Source: Nageia nagi (taxonomy: Eukaryota > Pinophyta). Taken from it: a stretch of DNA of 64,000 nt. The stretch lies in the NCBI GenBank assembly GCA_050084985.1, contig JBITNC010000001.1, forward strand, positions 65,844,001 through 65,908,000, read 5' to 3'. Below are positions 22,313 to 33,498 of this stretch, piece after piece (the first letter of the stretch is position 1; the number at the start of each line of letters is the position of its first letter). The notes under the pieces were generated by a model. The model was not told the origin of the DNA. It searched no databases and was given only the letters and a program-made list of their open reading frames with translations. A program made the translations under genes and the position numbers.

Positions 22313-25125
22313 GGATGTTGGACGAACACTATGGCCTAAAGGGCAACACACTCATCAATGCCCCTCGTTCCCACTTCTATCCGTCCGTGGAATTAATGAT
22401 CCTCATGTTGTCAAGAGTTCTCAAAAGCGAGGATGCATCCAAATTTTGAAAGGAGTTCTTCGGCTTCATCGTAGAAATAGCTAGAGGGAAGAAGATCAAG
22501 TGGAGTAAGGTGTTGAGTGATAGCATTATGGACCAATTGTCATCGGTGGGAACCACACGCAAATTCTACCTCAACTCTTATTTGGTGTACCTGCTACTTC
22601 ATGGCAAGCAAAGGCCTATAGCTTTAGGGGAGGCAAACTTGATTGAGAAAGGAATATATGCCATATGGAAATACTACCCTAAGTGGAGGATCGAGAGGAG
22701 ATGCGAGAACTTCATGATGAAGAGTGATGGATGGGAATATGAGATCTACAAGGAGCTTAAGAGAGAAATCACTGTTGCTAGGATCTCAAACTCAACCTAA
22801 GATGCGTTGAGGAAGCATGGAGACTTCTTCATCCATCATCAACATTACTCCTACATTTTCCTCTATGGATCAGCCATGGAGCAATATCAACAGCCCCGGT
22901 TTGTGAGCAACAGGATGCTCTTGATGGAGATGATGAGGCAGTTGACCTACCTACATGAGCACGTTTGGCAAAAAAAGTCAGCCATTTCCAATTTTCCGGT
23001 CATAGTGGGAGAGTATCAGTGAAGAGCATGGGCAGACGTGAATTCCATGATAGAGGAATGGGGAAGGTACAACTTCAAGAAGATGTCAGCTGCCAACCAC
23101 TATGATCCTGAGCACCGAATCCATGACTTCTACAAGAAGGAAAGGAAGAGGGCCTATAAGCATAGGCCACTTAGAGACGAGGAATCATTTCAAAGCGTTA
23201 GCACTGAAGTGGAAGTGAAGAAGATCTATGCCAAGATGCAAGAAGAGGCTCATAAGCAACAACAAGAAGTGGAGGCATCTATTGATAAGAAGTTGTCTCA
23301 GTCTCGGGGAAAGAAACCACAAGAATCCACCTCTAGAGTCATTCACTTTCCACCGATGATTGAGGAGCTTGTTGGACAGTATGCATCAATGCACGGGAAG
23401 AATCCAATTGACAGGTAGTGCAACAGGTTAGAGATACAGTTGATGAACATGATGTGAGGGAATTAGAGCATGTGGCAATCAACAAAGTGATGAGATGTGT
23501 GAGGAACAGAGAAGCAGATTCGTCGCCACCCCAAAGGTCACCAAGAACAGTAGTGTCACGTCCATTTCAGACCGTTCCACCATCAGGATCAGAATCTTCA
23601 GGCCATTTGTATGAACCTGATAACACCCCTGAGAGAGAACAAGCAAGTGAGCAAGAAGAGAATGACATTCAGAGCATGCTTGCAAAAGGGGAATATGAGA
23701 GCATACCTAAAGATGAATCCGATGAACAGCCAAAGAATGGGCATGCAGCTAATAGTTTTCTCGGAGACAATATTCAGGATGCCCAAGACGAAGAGCCGTC
23801 TCTTGAGATATTGAAGCAGGTCCACAACCATGACATTTCGGAGCCTTCAACATCTCAAGGGAAAAACAAAGATCCAACCTTTGAGTCAATACCAAGGAGA
23901 GTGCAATTGAAGAGGGGATCTCAGTCTAGATTGTCGGTGACATCCAGCGACGTTGCAAGACAAGGAGGGAGGCCTTCAAAGAGACTCAAGGAAAACACCA
24001 TCGCTGTTGCCGAAGCAGTAGTAGAAACGCATCAGCCTTCGCCTAATCATGAGTGGGGTGTGCATATGGACAAGTCCCTCGACATCTTTAACATGGATGT
24101 TGGAGTTCAAAGCTAGAGGAGCTGACGATCAAATTGGGGAGAGTTCTACTCATTTGGAGAGGAGTCAGACTTATCTACTCATGACTGATAATGCAATATG
24201 CATTAAGACTATAGTGGCTGAGAAGGATAAACCCCAATGCCCCGGGGACTTGAAGCAAATCAATCAGATCATTAACATAGGCCCCACTGGCATGGTTGGC
24301 AGAAAACACACAATCATCTCGAACACCACGACATTCACCAATGATGGGCTACTAAAGGAGAAAGAGATAAAGAGCTTGAAGAAAGAGTTATCTGCCCAGA
24401 AGAGACTGACTTGTGAGCTTGAGTCAGCCAAGGTGACTACAGAAGAGCTTAGGAAGGTGAGACCCCTCAAAGAAGGCATGATGACAGTAAAACGGGAAGT
24501 GATGGATGAGGTCTTAGAAGTATTGAGTAAATTCATTGAGGCCCTTCACAAGATCTCATTCGAGGAAGATAAGTTGAAGTATATTGTCACCGAGAGGGTT
24601 AGATTGCACAGAATTTTAGACTCCAACAAACCCAGGATTCGGAGATTTGAGGCAACACAGGCTCAGACGCCCAAGGATACTACATCTTGTGAGGATTACT
24701 GGTCCTATTGGCACGTAAATAGTCAAGTGCTCACCCGCTTCCAAGAAACCAAGAAGGAGGCGACCACGATCAATGATAGAGCCCACTCATGTATTGAGCA
24801 GATGGACTTTCAGGTGTAGTTCTTGGAAGAGAATACCACCATTCGGGTAGCCGATGAGGTAGTGGAAGAGGTCAGACACCTTCTTCACACCCTGATGATG
24901 ATAGAAAACGTCAACTCCTATCAATCAGGGAGTCATTTGAGGCATATGCTACAAGCTCATGTGTGGAAGGCTAAGATGTAGAAGCTGATGGACAAGGTCG
25001 AGGACAGCGTTGCTATTAGCAAGCCAAAGTTCTCGGAGATGTTGCGCGGAGTGGAGCTTATGGCGAGATTCCTAGTTGACGGTTTTGAGGATAGAGTTGC
25101 GGGCTTGAGCCCACCATTGGCCTAA
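22310..25125 (+). pseudogene. Giant-LTR protein, copy B
   Basis: One frame holds from 22310 to 23416 with stops near 22447, 22798, 23020 and 23416. A one-base deletion then shifts to 23418-24116, and a further shift leads to 24049-25125 with TAG stops at 24817 and near 24979. Copy C has CAG at the 24817 position, a C-to-T change. Conserved blocks are FYPSVELMILMLSRV, FYLNSYLVYLLLHGKQR, HGDFFIHHQHYSY and MMRQLTYLHEHVW, then a basic/Ser-rich middle (RVQLKRGSQSRLS), a coiled-coil-like stretch (LLKEKEIKSLKKEL) and the C-terminal GFEDRVAGLSPPLA. Identity to copy C is high (most residues), and to A-plus moderate. Function unknown. Confidence 0.78.
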
Positions 25126-25348
25126 TTGCTATTTTGGATTAGTTTAGTTTATTTTCATACAAAGTTTTTATTTTCTAGCTCGACATTTTTAATAATATTT
25201 TATTCCGAAACTCATGAAATATTAGGATTTGCTCCCACGAGTTTGGGAAAAACTTTGTAATGCCATGTGGCATATTTTTGTTGGACCATATTTTATTTCT
25301 TGAAAATTGCAATTAGGATTAGGGCAACCCTTAGGGTTTCCAAGAAAA

Positions 25349-25359
25349 CTATATATACC
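25349..25359 (+). promoter_or_regulatory. TATA box of the gag-pol promoter, copy B
   Basis: CTATATATACC, 224 bases after the coding stop and about 0.9 kb before the LTR end. A short palindrome TGCCATGTGGCA lies about 85 bases upstream. In copy C a deletion of about 100 bases removes the TATA box. Confidence 0.55.
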
Positions 25360-26250
25360 CCATTTTGATTCATTTGTAAGGGAATTAGACATTTTGCAAA
25401 TTGTGCTACTTACACAATATTTTCAAACTTGAAAGTTTCCCTATTTTGTAATTGTGATATAATTTCAAGTAATTGAAGTAAAGCATATTTTCATTTGGAA
25501 CTATGGATGTGAATGTGTGTTACATCTCTATACAATCTTGAGTGTTTGGAGCATTTTGTAAATCTTGCTAAGGTGGAAAAAAGAGTGCCTGAAAATCTTT
25601 TGAAATATTTCTAGTGTATGGTTGTGACGTTTCATAGTTTGCACATTGGACTAGTATGTTTTAAGATGACTCGTATATGTCGTTTAATATAGGAACTTCA
25701 CTCCCTATTTGACCTCTACCCACATCACATCTTTCTTTTCCATTGCCTTAGCGACAAGATCCCTTTGTTAGGACACTCATGTTGTTGTCTTCCAAGTCGG
25801 ATTCGGAGTGCGTGGAACATAGGCCAAACCCGTACAAGTCCAATCTTAGAAATCCATACTAGTCAATGAGAATATCGCCCCTCGAGCCGAATTCAAATAT
25901 CACCGTCTTCTCACAACCTCTTTTCTTTATTTTTTTTTAATTTCTTTTGAGCGACTTTTGCAACGAATCTTTTCCTTTTCCCCTTTTTTGAGAGACAACT
26001 ATTTCTGGATCACAAACCCTTCGAGTCCTTGGTTAACAAATTTTATTTGAGTTGGTAATAGCTTTTAGCATCTCCACCGAATCACTTAAGTGATTCCTTG
26101 CACCCTTCACTTTCAAACCTTTGGGGTAAACAGTCCTCATAGCGGCTAAGGGTCACGCCCTACCACTCAGGTGTTGGAGTCTTTCCACAAGCCTTGTAAT
26201 ACCATCTGCCAATCAACAAGGGTAGGAAAGAAAAAGCCCTCAACATAAAT

Positions 26251-26268
26251 TGGCGCTAGGAGGAGGGC
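26251..26268 (+). other. Primer binding site of the Tat-like element
   Basis: TGGCGCTAGGAGGAGGGC starts six bases after the LTR end (CAACA). TGG at the start is the complement of the tRNA CCA end. TGGCGC-type sites are usual in the Tat/Athila branch. I do not assign the tRNA. Confidence 0.7.
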
Positions 26269-26352
26269 CTCGAAATGTTTCTTTATCCAATAAAACTTGT
26301 TTCTCTGATCTATCTTGTCAAGCTGAGACATTGAAAAGCTCTATCGTACGAC

Positions 26353-28509
26353 TTGAGGTCAAATAAAAACAAAGTTCAACCAAAAGACAAAGAAAAGAGT
26401 CTCCAAGAAACCAATGAAGCTCATATCCAAAATCTTGACGACACTTCCTCCTCGTCTACCTCATCGGATGCCTCAATCACTAGCCCCAGCTCGCCAAAGA
26501 ACTTGGTTCCTATCCTGACTAATACACAACCAATTGTCCAAAACCAACCTGTTGTGCAAACACAGCCATCATCACAACCACAATAGGGTCCTCAACCACA
26601 AGCCGGAGCTAACCCGCAGCAAAGAAGAAGAATGGCCAATCCGCCTCCTGCACCTCCCACTTGGTTGAGATCAAATCCTATTAGTGTTCCTGGAGATCAA
26701 AATGAAATCCCGAAAGATTACCAAAAACACTTTCAGAAGTACAACCCTAACAACCTCATGTTAGCGGAAGACCACATCTAGTCGTATATCAACACGTTAA
26801 CCAAACACTATGTCGAACATGAGGATGTGGCATGAAGAATGTTCCCGTCTACTCTAGAGGACCGTGCTCGAGATTGGTATCTCAGGCTCACCCCGAGATC
26901 TATCATGTCATGGACTCAACTAGAAGAAGCATTTTTGCAACGATTTCAAGTACCGGTTGATCCGGATGTATTATATCATCAGTTTGTAAATACCAAAAAA
27001 TTCCCTCATGAACCAGTTAGAAATTTCATTGATAGATTACAGAATGCCTATGGAAAAGTAGTGCAACCCCATACTGTTTTTGCTGTCGAAGCACTATGCA
27101 TGTATATACGGACACTTGACCCCCTCACAGCAGCCTTTGTATGAAGGGAAACAGACATTACAACATTTCAACAAGCTTACGCTTCTGCAGCTACCATTGA
27201 AAGGTAGCTCACTCAAAATAGTGAGGAAGACAGCTACCATTCTCATGCATTTATTGGGAAATTTGAATTTGAACGCTGTTAATGTTCCCTCACAACCTAC
27301 CATCCCAAACCATACACAGGCATCATTGCCAAACATCCCAATGACTTCAAATGCAGTTCAACCTAAACCCTTAGCCCTCACACATACCACACATTCTTCT
27401 CCATCCGTTCCAATGTCCAATAGCCCGACATCATCCGCTTCATTGTCATCCACTCCATTGAGTGTTGACCTTATCACCCAACTCATCACTCAACTGTCAC
27501 AACCTTCCCATCCCAATCCCGCACATAATCCTTCAGGGCAAGGTGAGCTTAACGTCCTGAAACAATTATTGGGTTTGCCAGCAAAAGACATAAAAGATCC
27601 TGAGCCGTCCAAGAAGGATCAGGAGCTTGGTAAGAGGGAACAAGAGCTCGCTAGGCGAGAAAGGGAGTTGGCAAAGAGGGAAAAAGATCAGAATGATTTC
27701 AAGACACTCCTACTAAAAAGGTGGAAAACAATAGAGAGCAGAACAATGCAGGGTTCAATCAACAGCCTACACCCAATAATGATTGCCGCACAATCCAAAC
27801 TTTCAAAGGGGAAATAGACCCTGAAACACTAGTCCCAATAACGACATGGGTACAGTACCCAATCCGGTAGCAAGAGACCCAGGGCCCTCTCAAATAAATA
27901 ATGCTGATTTGATAGAGATTGCATTGGCCACTTGGTGTAGGATTCACAACGTTGCTCACGCAGAGGCAACTTGCCCAGAATTTGCTTGTGCCATCAATAT
28001 GCTTTAGCAACAAAGGAACAACTGAGAGCTCACTCAAGCAAATGAATCCAAGTCCCCAAATACACATAGTGACACTGATGTTTGAGGTCTATACAACAAC
28101 TGAAGATGATATACAAAAAGAGGAGATATCAGAAACTATCCCAGCCATCTCTCAGCCTGTTTTTGCTACCCAAGAGAATCCAAGGAGATTCAACTTTGCA
28201 TTCAAGAGAAGGGAATGGGAGCCATTGACGAAACCCAATCCCCCTAACAATCTCCAAGTACCTCCAAATCAAAAGTCTTCAAACAATCCCCCTCCACCTA
28301 GTCCGGTTGTGCAACCAAGCATTCTTCAACGACAATCGGCATCTAGTATTCCTAGACCCCAACAGGCTCAACCACCACAAGGGAGTCCCCTTCATCAAGG
28401 CCAGGCAGGGACTACTAGTAAAAAACAGACTCAAGCTATGGAGGAGCTAGGTGAGACCTCCTTTGACATCATTGAGACACTCAAGCATACTAAGTCAGTG
28501 TCAATTTGA
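26353..28509 (+). pseudogene. Tat-like gag
   Basis: The ATG at 26353 begins a Ser/Pro/Gln-rich N-terminus. The same frame continues to 27144 with stops at 26584, 26779 and 26833, and carries the capsid signature DRARDWYLRL, MSWTQLEEAFLQRF and PVRNFIDRLQNAYGK. A frameshift near 27140 leads to 27170-27817 (Pro/Ser-rich, then the Glu/Lys/Arg-rich repeat KREQELARRERELAKRE, likely coiled coil), another to 27919-28509 (Pro/Gln-rich). It would form the virus-like particle. No zinc knuckle is seen. Confidence 0.85.
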
Positions 28510-29000
28510 TGGATTTGCTCAAGTACGAAGAGCCCTACGAGCAAGTCATTAATCATCTCAAATCTAAGCGAACACAGAAGAAAGAATGGAGAAAAGTTTC
28601 AGAACAACAAGTGCAATTGGCTTCCCCACCAGTTGTTGAAAACCATGCAGCTGCTCAGGTCCAAATGGTGTTGGATAAGGCAAAAACACATACACCTAGA
28701 AGAACTATTCCTCCTTTCTTAATCACATTGGGGGTGGCTAAGAAGAACGTGCATAACTGCATGATGGATTTTGGTGTAGGAGCAAACATTATGCCATGGA
28801 AGGTGTGTAAGGCATTCAACTTGTATATTGTAAATAGCCCTGATGGTATCAGCCAACTGGATGACACACCAATGAAAGTAGTTGGAATGATCCACAATTT
28901 ACGCATCCAGACTGCGTCCGAACGAATTGAGAGAGACATAGACATACAAGTGGTTCAAATACCACCTAAGTATGGGATGTTGCTTAGCAGAGATTGGTGA
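28506..29000 (+). CDS. Tat-like aspartic protease
   Basis: 164 codons overlapping the end of the gag frame by four bases. The catalytic region is IPPFLITLGV...NCMMDFGVGANIMP (Asp at 28767-28769). The usual D-S-G-A-S is replaced by D-F-G-V-G-A, so activity is doubtful. MLLSRDW near 28980 is the familiar second protease block. A stop follows at once; the reading continues in other frames toward the RNase H. Confidence 0.82.
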   Translation: MMDLLKYEEPYEQVINHLKSKRTQKKEWRKVSEQQVQLASPPVVENHAAAQVQMVLDKAKTHTPRRTIPPFLITLGVAKKNVHNCMMDFGVGANIMPWKVCKAFNLYIVNSPDGISQLDDTPMKVVGMIHNLRIQTASERIERDIDIQVVQIPPKYGMLLSRDW

Positions 29001-29156
29001 GAGGCTTTGAATAGATTCTGATCCACATGTTTCAAGTATCCGTGACTACCATGGAAAGGTTTTCCAAACCAAATCAAGGTACAAGGAGAGCCATACCTCA
29101 GAGACCTCATTACTGAGTATAACAATGTTAATCAAGTAGCAGTAGTAGAACGAGAT

Positions 29157-29756
29157 TTGGGCATTTATTGTCTTGAAGTTAATAAACCATCTCCTACTGT
29201 CAATCTTGTCCCACCCCCATGTCCCACTCTTGCCTTTGCTAAAACCAAACAACCAGAAGCTAAATGTTGGATTCTCAGGTTTGATGGATCCAAATCTAAA
29301 ACGGGTGGAGGAGCCGGAGCTGAATTGCAAAATCCAAAGGGTAAGAAATATCAAGCTTCTTTTAGACTCGAATTTCCTTGCACATGCAACTCAGTAGAGT
29401 ATGAAGCTTTAGTCCAAGGCATGAGGATGGCACTTGCAAAGGGTGTTGAAAACTTGCTAGTGATGGGAGATTCGGAGCTTGTGGTCCGACATATTAAAGG
29501 CCAGTGCGAGTGCAAAGATGACCGCCTCGCTGAGTACAAAGCAGGTGCATTGGGCCTTATTGAAGATTTCAAGGCCTTCAATATCAAAACAATGCCTAGA
29601 AAACAAAACGTTGTGGCATACTCTTTAGTAGTGGTTGCCAATACTTTTCAACCTCTGGAAAACAACAAGCTAAAAAGATTCATCATTCAGATGTTGTACT
29701 CACCCTTCATGCCAGACAACATTACGGCAATTCAGATTTTTGATGATGACAAATAG
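29157..29756 (+). CDS. Extra (archaeal-type) RNase H placed before RT
   Basis: 199 codons. The RNase H fold is clear: WILRFDGSKSKTGGGAGAEL (first Asp at 29283), CNSVEYEALVQGMRMAL (Glu), LLVMGDSELVVRHIKGQ (second Asp) and MPRKQNVVAYSL, where the last Asp of the usual VADSL is Tyr. This resembles the second RNase H of Tat-lineage elements. Those are described, as far as I recall, mainly between the native RNase H and integrase; here it lies between protease and RT. A linker (29862-30122, ILIGKSCQGKLREEII) leads to RT. Confidence 0.85.
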   Translation: MGIYCLEVNKPSPTVNLVPPPCPTLAFAKTKQPEAKCWILRFDGSKSKTGGGAGAELQNPKGKKYQASFRLEFPCTCNSVEYEALVQGMRMALAKGVENLLVMGDSELVVRHIKGQCECKDDRLAEYKAGALGLIEDFKAFNIKTMPRKQNVVAYSLVVVANTFQPLENNKLKRFIIQMLYSPFMPDNITAIQIFDDDK

Positions 29757-30139
29757 ATTGAGAACTTTATGACTAGTAAAAAAGTCTTTACCTCTTAGCA
29801 TATAGAAGACAAAAATACCAACAGAGATGAAGGTCACCCAAAGGATAACAATGATGAGTATGTGGACGGCATCCTCCAGCTGAAAACAAATAAGCTTTCA
29901 AGGGGAATAATTGATCTTGAGAGATTGTTCGATCAAGATGTTATACAGGAGAATAGACCCAAGGAACATATTGATGTTGAACAGACGAAGAAAATAAATT
30001 TGGGGACAAATCAAGACCCCTGGTACATACTCATCGGCAAATCTTGCCAAGGCAAGCTTAGAGAAGAAATTATTAAGGCTTGCCGAGAATACATTGAGGT
30101 AATTGCTTGGACCTATGAATAGCTCAGAACTTATAATCT

Positions 30140-30773
30140 AGGGATAATCACTCATACCATACCTTTGAAGCCGGAAGGCAGACCCTTCAAGAAGAAACAA
30201 AGGGTGTTGAACCCTTTACTAGAACCCATGGTTTTCCAAGAAGTCCAAAAGCTGGTCCAATCAGGAATAATTTTCCCGGTTAGACATTCCACATGGGTCG
30301 CCAACATTGTTCCTGTCTGGAAGAAGTCCGGAGAGATAAGGGCGTGCATAGACTTTCAGCATCTTAATTAGGCCTTTGAGAAGGAAAACTACCCGCTTCC
30401 ATCACTCGATGAAGTCCTTCAGTTGGTGAACAGTGCCCAGATGATGTCCTTCTTAGATGGGTACTCCGGCTACAACCAAGTCTTGGTGGACAAGAGGGAT
30501 AGATTGAAAACCGCCTTCACCACCAAGTGGGGAGCATTCGCATACAGCCATATGCCATTTGGATTGATAAACACAAGTGCCACATTCTAGAGGGCCATGG
30601 AGTTTGCATTCAAGGGAATGGTAAGCAAGAATATTGTCATTTATATGGATGACTTGACTATATATTCCAAAGATATGAATGACCATTCACAACATTTGAG
30701 GAAAATCTTCCAAAGGTGCCGAGAATTTGGAATATCCTTGAACCCCAAGAAATGCATATTCGGAGTCACCAAG
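30140..30773 (+). pseudogene. Tat-like reverse transcriptase, first part
   Basis: IPLKPEGRPFKKKQRVLNP, then VWKKSGEIRACIDFQHLN, FLDGYSGYNQVLV, KTAFTTKWGAFAYSHMPFGL and the active site VIYMDDLTIYS (YMDD at 30642-30653), ending KKCIFGVTK at the CCAAG insertion site. In-frame TAG stops at about 30369 and 30589. Removing the inserted solo LTR and one CCAAG gives an unshifted frame into 37620, so RT was uninterrupted when the LTR landed. Confidence 0.9.
30769..30773. repeat. Target-site duplication CCAAG, left copy
   Basis: Identical to 37615-37619 at the other end of the solo LTR. Confidence 0.8.
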
Positions 30774-31113
30774 TGATCCAAATTGGATCATGTGTCAGGT
30801 TGTCTTTGCAAGAGCAATACTCATTCCAAAGGTATATGTGCTTGGAGACAGACCGAAGATCGAAATCTAGAGTTTTTTGGCATTCAATTTTAGGCAGCCA
30901 GCGGCATGCAAAATGTTGTTTTTAGGCTGCTAATGGCGTGCATATTGATGAGTCAGCAAGGGCATTTGAAGAGACAATGGCGTTTCGGGAGACTGAGCAA
31001 TTCAGGTTCCTTGGCTGACGTTTCAGAGTGTTCTGGAGGCTTAATGGTGTATCTCGTTCTTGATTCAAAATACAGAGAGGATTGTAGAGTTTTGGAATTT
31101 TAGAATTGTAATA

Positions 31114-31118
31114 GTTTG
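31114..31118. repeat. Target-site duplication GTTTG, left copy
   Basis: Identical to 37253-37257. Confidence 0.92.
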
Positions 31119-31941
31119 TGTAATGACCCTATTTTTAAGAATATCTTGCATTTGGGATTTTCCACAAATCTTTTCTCCTACAAGTCAGATATGGTCGTTG
31201 CACCTTCAGAATTGGATAGAGCATCTCGTGGCATTTGTTTTAAGTGGTCACATGACCCCTTTTGGACAAGAAATGAAGGAGTTATGGCTACTTGAAGTTT
31301 GCCAGTCGGACCAGTCTTCCATATCGCGCCTACACACGAAAATCCACTTAACTTAGTGGATTTTTACTTAAAAGTGCAATGTTGAATTATAATAAACTTT
31401 TATGTTATTCTAATATTATTTTAAGTACTTTTATTTGTAATAAGGCCAATCAATGGCTTAGATTAGCTTAGAGGGGTCAATGCAAGATTAGGATTGGAGT
31501 CTATATAAGGAGATGCAACACTTCATTTTGGGTATGTTATGTGATATGAGAATTGAATATTGAAACCCTAGAGTTTCCATGAGTTGAGATTGCAGGTCTT
31601 GCTCATTTCCATAGTGCATTGGAGGTGCATGGTTGGGGACTTGGCAATATCATTGAAGGTGTTATTGCCCTAAAATATCAAAAATACAAAAAGAGGCATC
31701 TGTGAGTGGTTCGTGGCATTTCTTTTGTAGAGGGATTCACTCAGTTTGGAAAGTTTGTATCTACATTTTGATGTTATTTTGTAGATGCCCTTGGTTATTC
31801 CAACGCATGTATTGTCTTGCAATATTTTAATATATTCTTTTGGCTGGTTATTACTCATTTTTGGATGTCTTTTGAAAAATATTTCAGTTCTATATTTTTT
31901 CTATACTTGTATTTCTGTAATTTCGTTTCTGGGACATTACA
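31119..31941 (+). repeat. 5' LTR (823 bp)
   Basis: TGTAATGACCC...GGGACATTACA. A TATA box CTATATAAGG is at 31501-31510. A hairpin with arms AATCCACT/AGTGGATT is at 31341-31362. Confidence 0.95.
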
Positions 31942-31943
31942 AG

Positions 31944-31960
31944 TGGTATCAGAGCTTGGA
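31944..31960 (+). other. Primer binding site, initiator tRNA-Met
   Basis: TGGTATCAGAGCTTGG two bases after the LTR; a 12-base match to the plant initiator tRNA-Met 3' end. Confidence 0.93.
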
Positions 31961-32838
31961 TCTTGCCAACCTGTGGTTAGATCTAACATTTTTCAAAGAT
32001 TTGGAGTTAATGTTTCTGCAAAAAAATTCAGATCTTCAGTTTCTAGCATCTGGGTGTTGAATATTTTTGGGGGATCTAATAGATCAAGGAGGTTTGCATT
32101 TTAAAAGCAATTTTTCAAAGTTAAAAGGCATTTTTTAAAGAAAATCTGCATTCCTAGACTAAGTCGTCTAAGGTTGAGAGATAAGAATTGCAGGATTGAA
32201 AGCTATTTTCAAACATAGAAAGTCTTGATCTATTATTCTAGCTAGTCAGAAAAATTTTGCTCAAGGATTCTAAGCAGAATTGGAGTTTTGAGTAAAAAAA
32301 AAAAATTCTGCGGAATTTTCAGATCTAGCATTTTTCAGTGTTTTTCAATTGAGTATCTCAGTTTCAGAGTTTTTCAGAATTAGGGTTGCCAATTTTATAG
32401 TGAAAATCATTTTGGGTATTGCAGATTCTTGGTAATTTGTTTGGTTGCAGAAAGAAACCCTAATTTCGTGGGTATCAGGAAACCCTATTTTGAGGGGCCA
32501 TTTGAGGCCAATTTTGGAGTTCCAGCATCAGATCCAGCATACTAAGCTGAACATCTAACCCTAAGGGGTATTTTTGAACACTTTGTATGCAGTTTTAAGC
32601 TTTTAGAAGGGTTTTTTAGAGAAAAAACAAGAAAGTGACGTTTTTGAAGATTCAGTTAGTTGGAGGTATTTGTCGGGTAGATTTGAGCACCCATTAAGCT
32701 CTACTTCTCATTGCCACCTTTACAAAAAATGTTGAAATTTCTTTTATATGAGATCTAGCATTTCCTATGATTTTTGACCTATTTTTCAGGAATTGTACAA
32801 ATAGGGGTTTGAAGGTTGATGTTTGCTAAGAGTGGATC

Positions 32839-33498
32839 ATGGAACTATTCAGGAGAAAAGAGAATGAGCAGAAGTTGGATGCAATGATTGTTTTGATGCA
32901 AAAGATGGTGACATTAGAGGAAGCAAATAGACAAGCAATAGTGACATTAAAAAGGGTAAACATGCAACAAAATGGAACCAGTGAACCTAAGAGAGAGAAA
33001 AGACAAGTGCAACAAAAAATGACCATTCCCACCTTTAATGGTCAAGATAGTTTATCAACTTTGAGAAAAACAGAGAAAGCTGAAATTTTCCATAAAAAAG
33101 AAGAGCTTGAGGAGAATTGTGCAAAAAATTTTGAAGTTGTTCCTACCATTGAAAAAGAGGAAAGGGGCCAAATAGAAAATTTTGAAGAAAATGCAAGTAG
33201 TGAAGACATTTCAGCAATGGAGCATGGTTCGTCTAGCATGATTAATTTCACTCAAGAGATTGGTGATAGAGATGCTACTCTCCCACTTGAGGTATGTTTG
33301 AAAGAGAACCAAAATACTTCCTTTTGTACATTTATACCTACACATGTTGAAAATGAATTCAATGAGAAACATGATGCTCATGATTTGGGAAAAGAGTTAG
33401 AGAATGTTTCAAATTTGTTTTTGCATACTCTATGGGAAAGCTACAAAAGGGTGTTGAAGAATTTTCAGTTTGTGAAAGTTTGGAGAGAAATGGGCTAG
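32839..33498 (+). CDS. Gag-start fusion protein of the non-autonomous element
   Basis: 219 codons from the ATG at 32839, about 880 bases after the primer site. The first 70 residues are Lys/Glu-rich (ELFRRKENEQKLDAMIVLMQ, coiled-coil-like) and include VQQKMTIPTFNGQD, shared with the chromovirus gag at about 19800 (minus). After that the sequence is acidic and unrelated to gag; the tryptophan-containing capsid core is absent. This marks the point where the original gag-pol was replaced. Function unknown. Confidence 0.65.
   Translation: MELFRRKENEQKLDAMIVLMQKMVTLEEANRQAIVTLKRVNMQQNGTSEPKREKRQVQQKMTIPTFNGQDSLSTLRKTEKAEIFHKKEELEENCAKNFEVVPTIEKEERGQIENFEENASSEDISAMEHGSSSMINFTQEIGDRDATLPLEVCLKENQNTSFCTFIPTHVENEFNEKHDAHDLGKELENVSNLFLHTLWESYKRVLKNFQFVKVWREMG

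Larger units (their letters stand above)
22306..26245 (+). repeat. Giant 5' LTR of the Tat-like element, copy B (5'-truncated)
   Basis: 3.9 kb aligning to copy C from 42316 to 46477 and 55029-55234, ending AAAGCCCTCAACA. The primer binding site begins six bases later, so this acts as the 5' LTR of the gag-pol at 26.3-39.6 kb. The first 2.1 kb (U3 array, first TATA) are lost at the inverted junction near 22300. Confidence 0.8.

Noticed and set aside
22510-23418. Envelope-like protein of the Tat element
   Set aside because: No signal peptide, transmembrane or fusion-type segments in any of the four copies, and the gene lies inside the LTR rather than between pol and the LTR.
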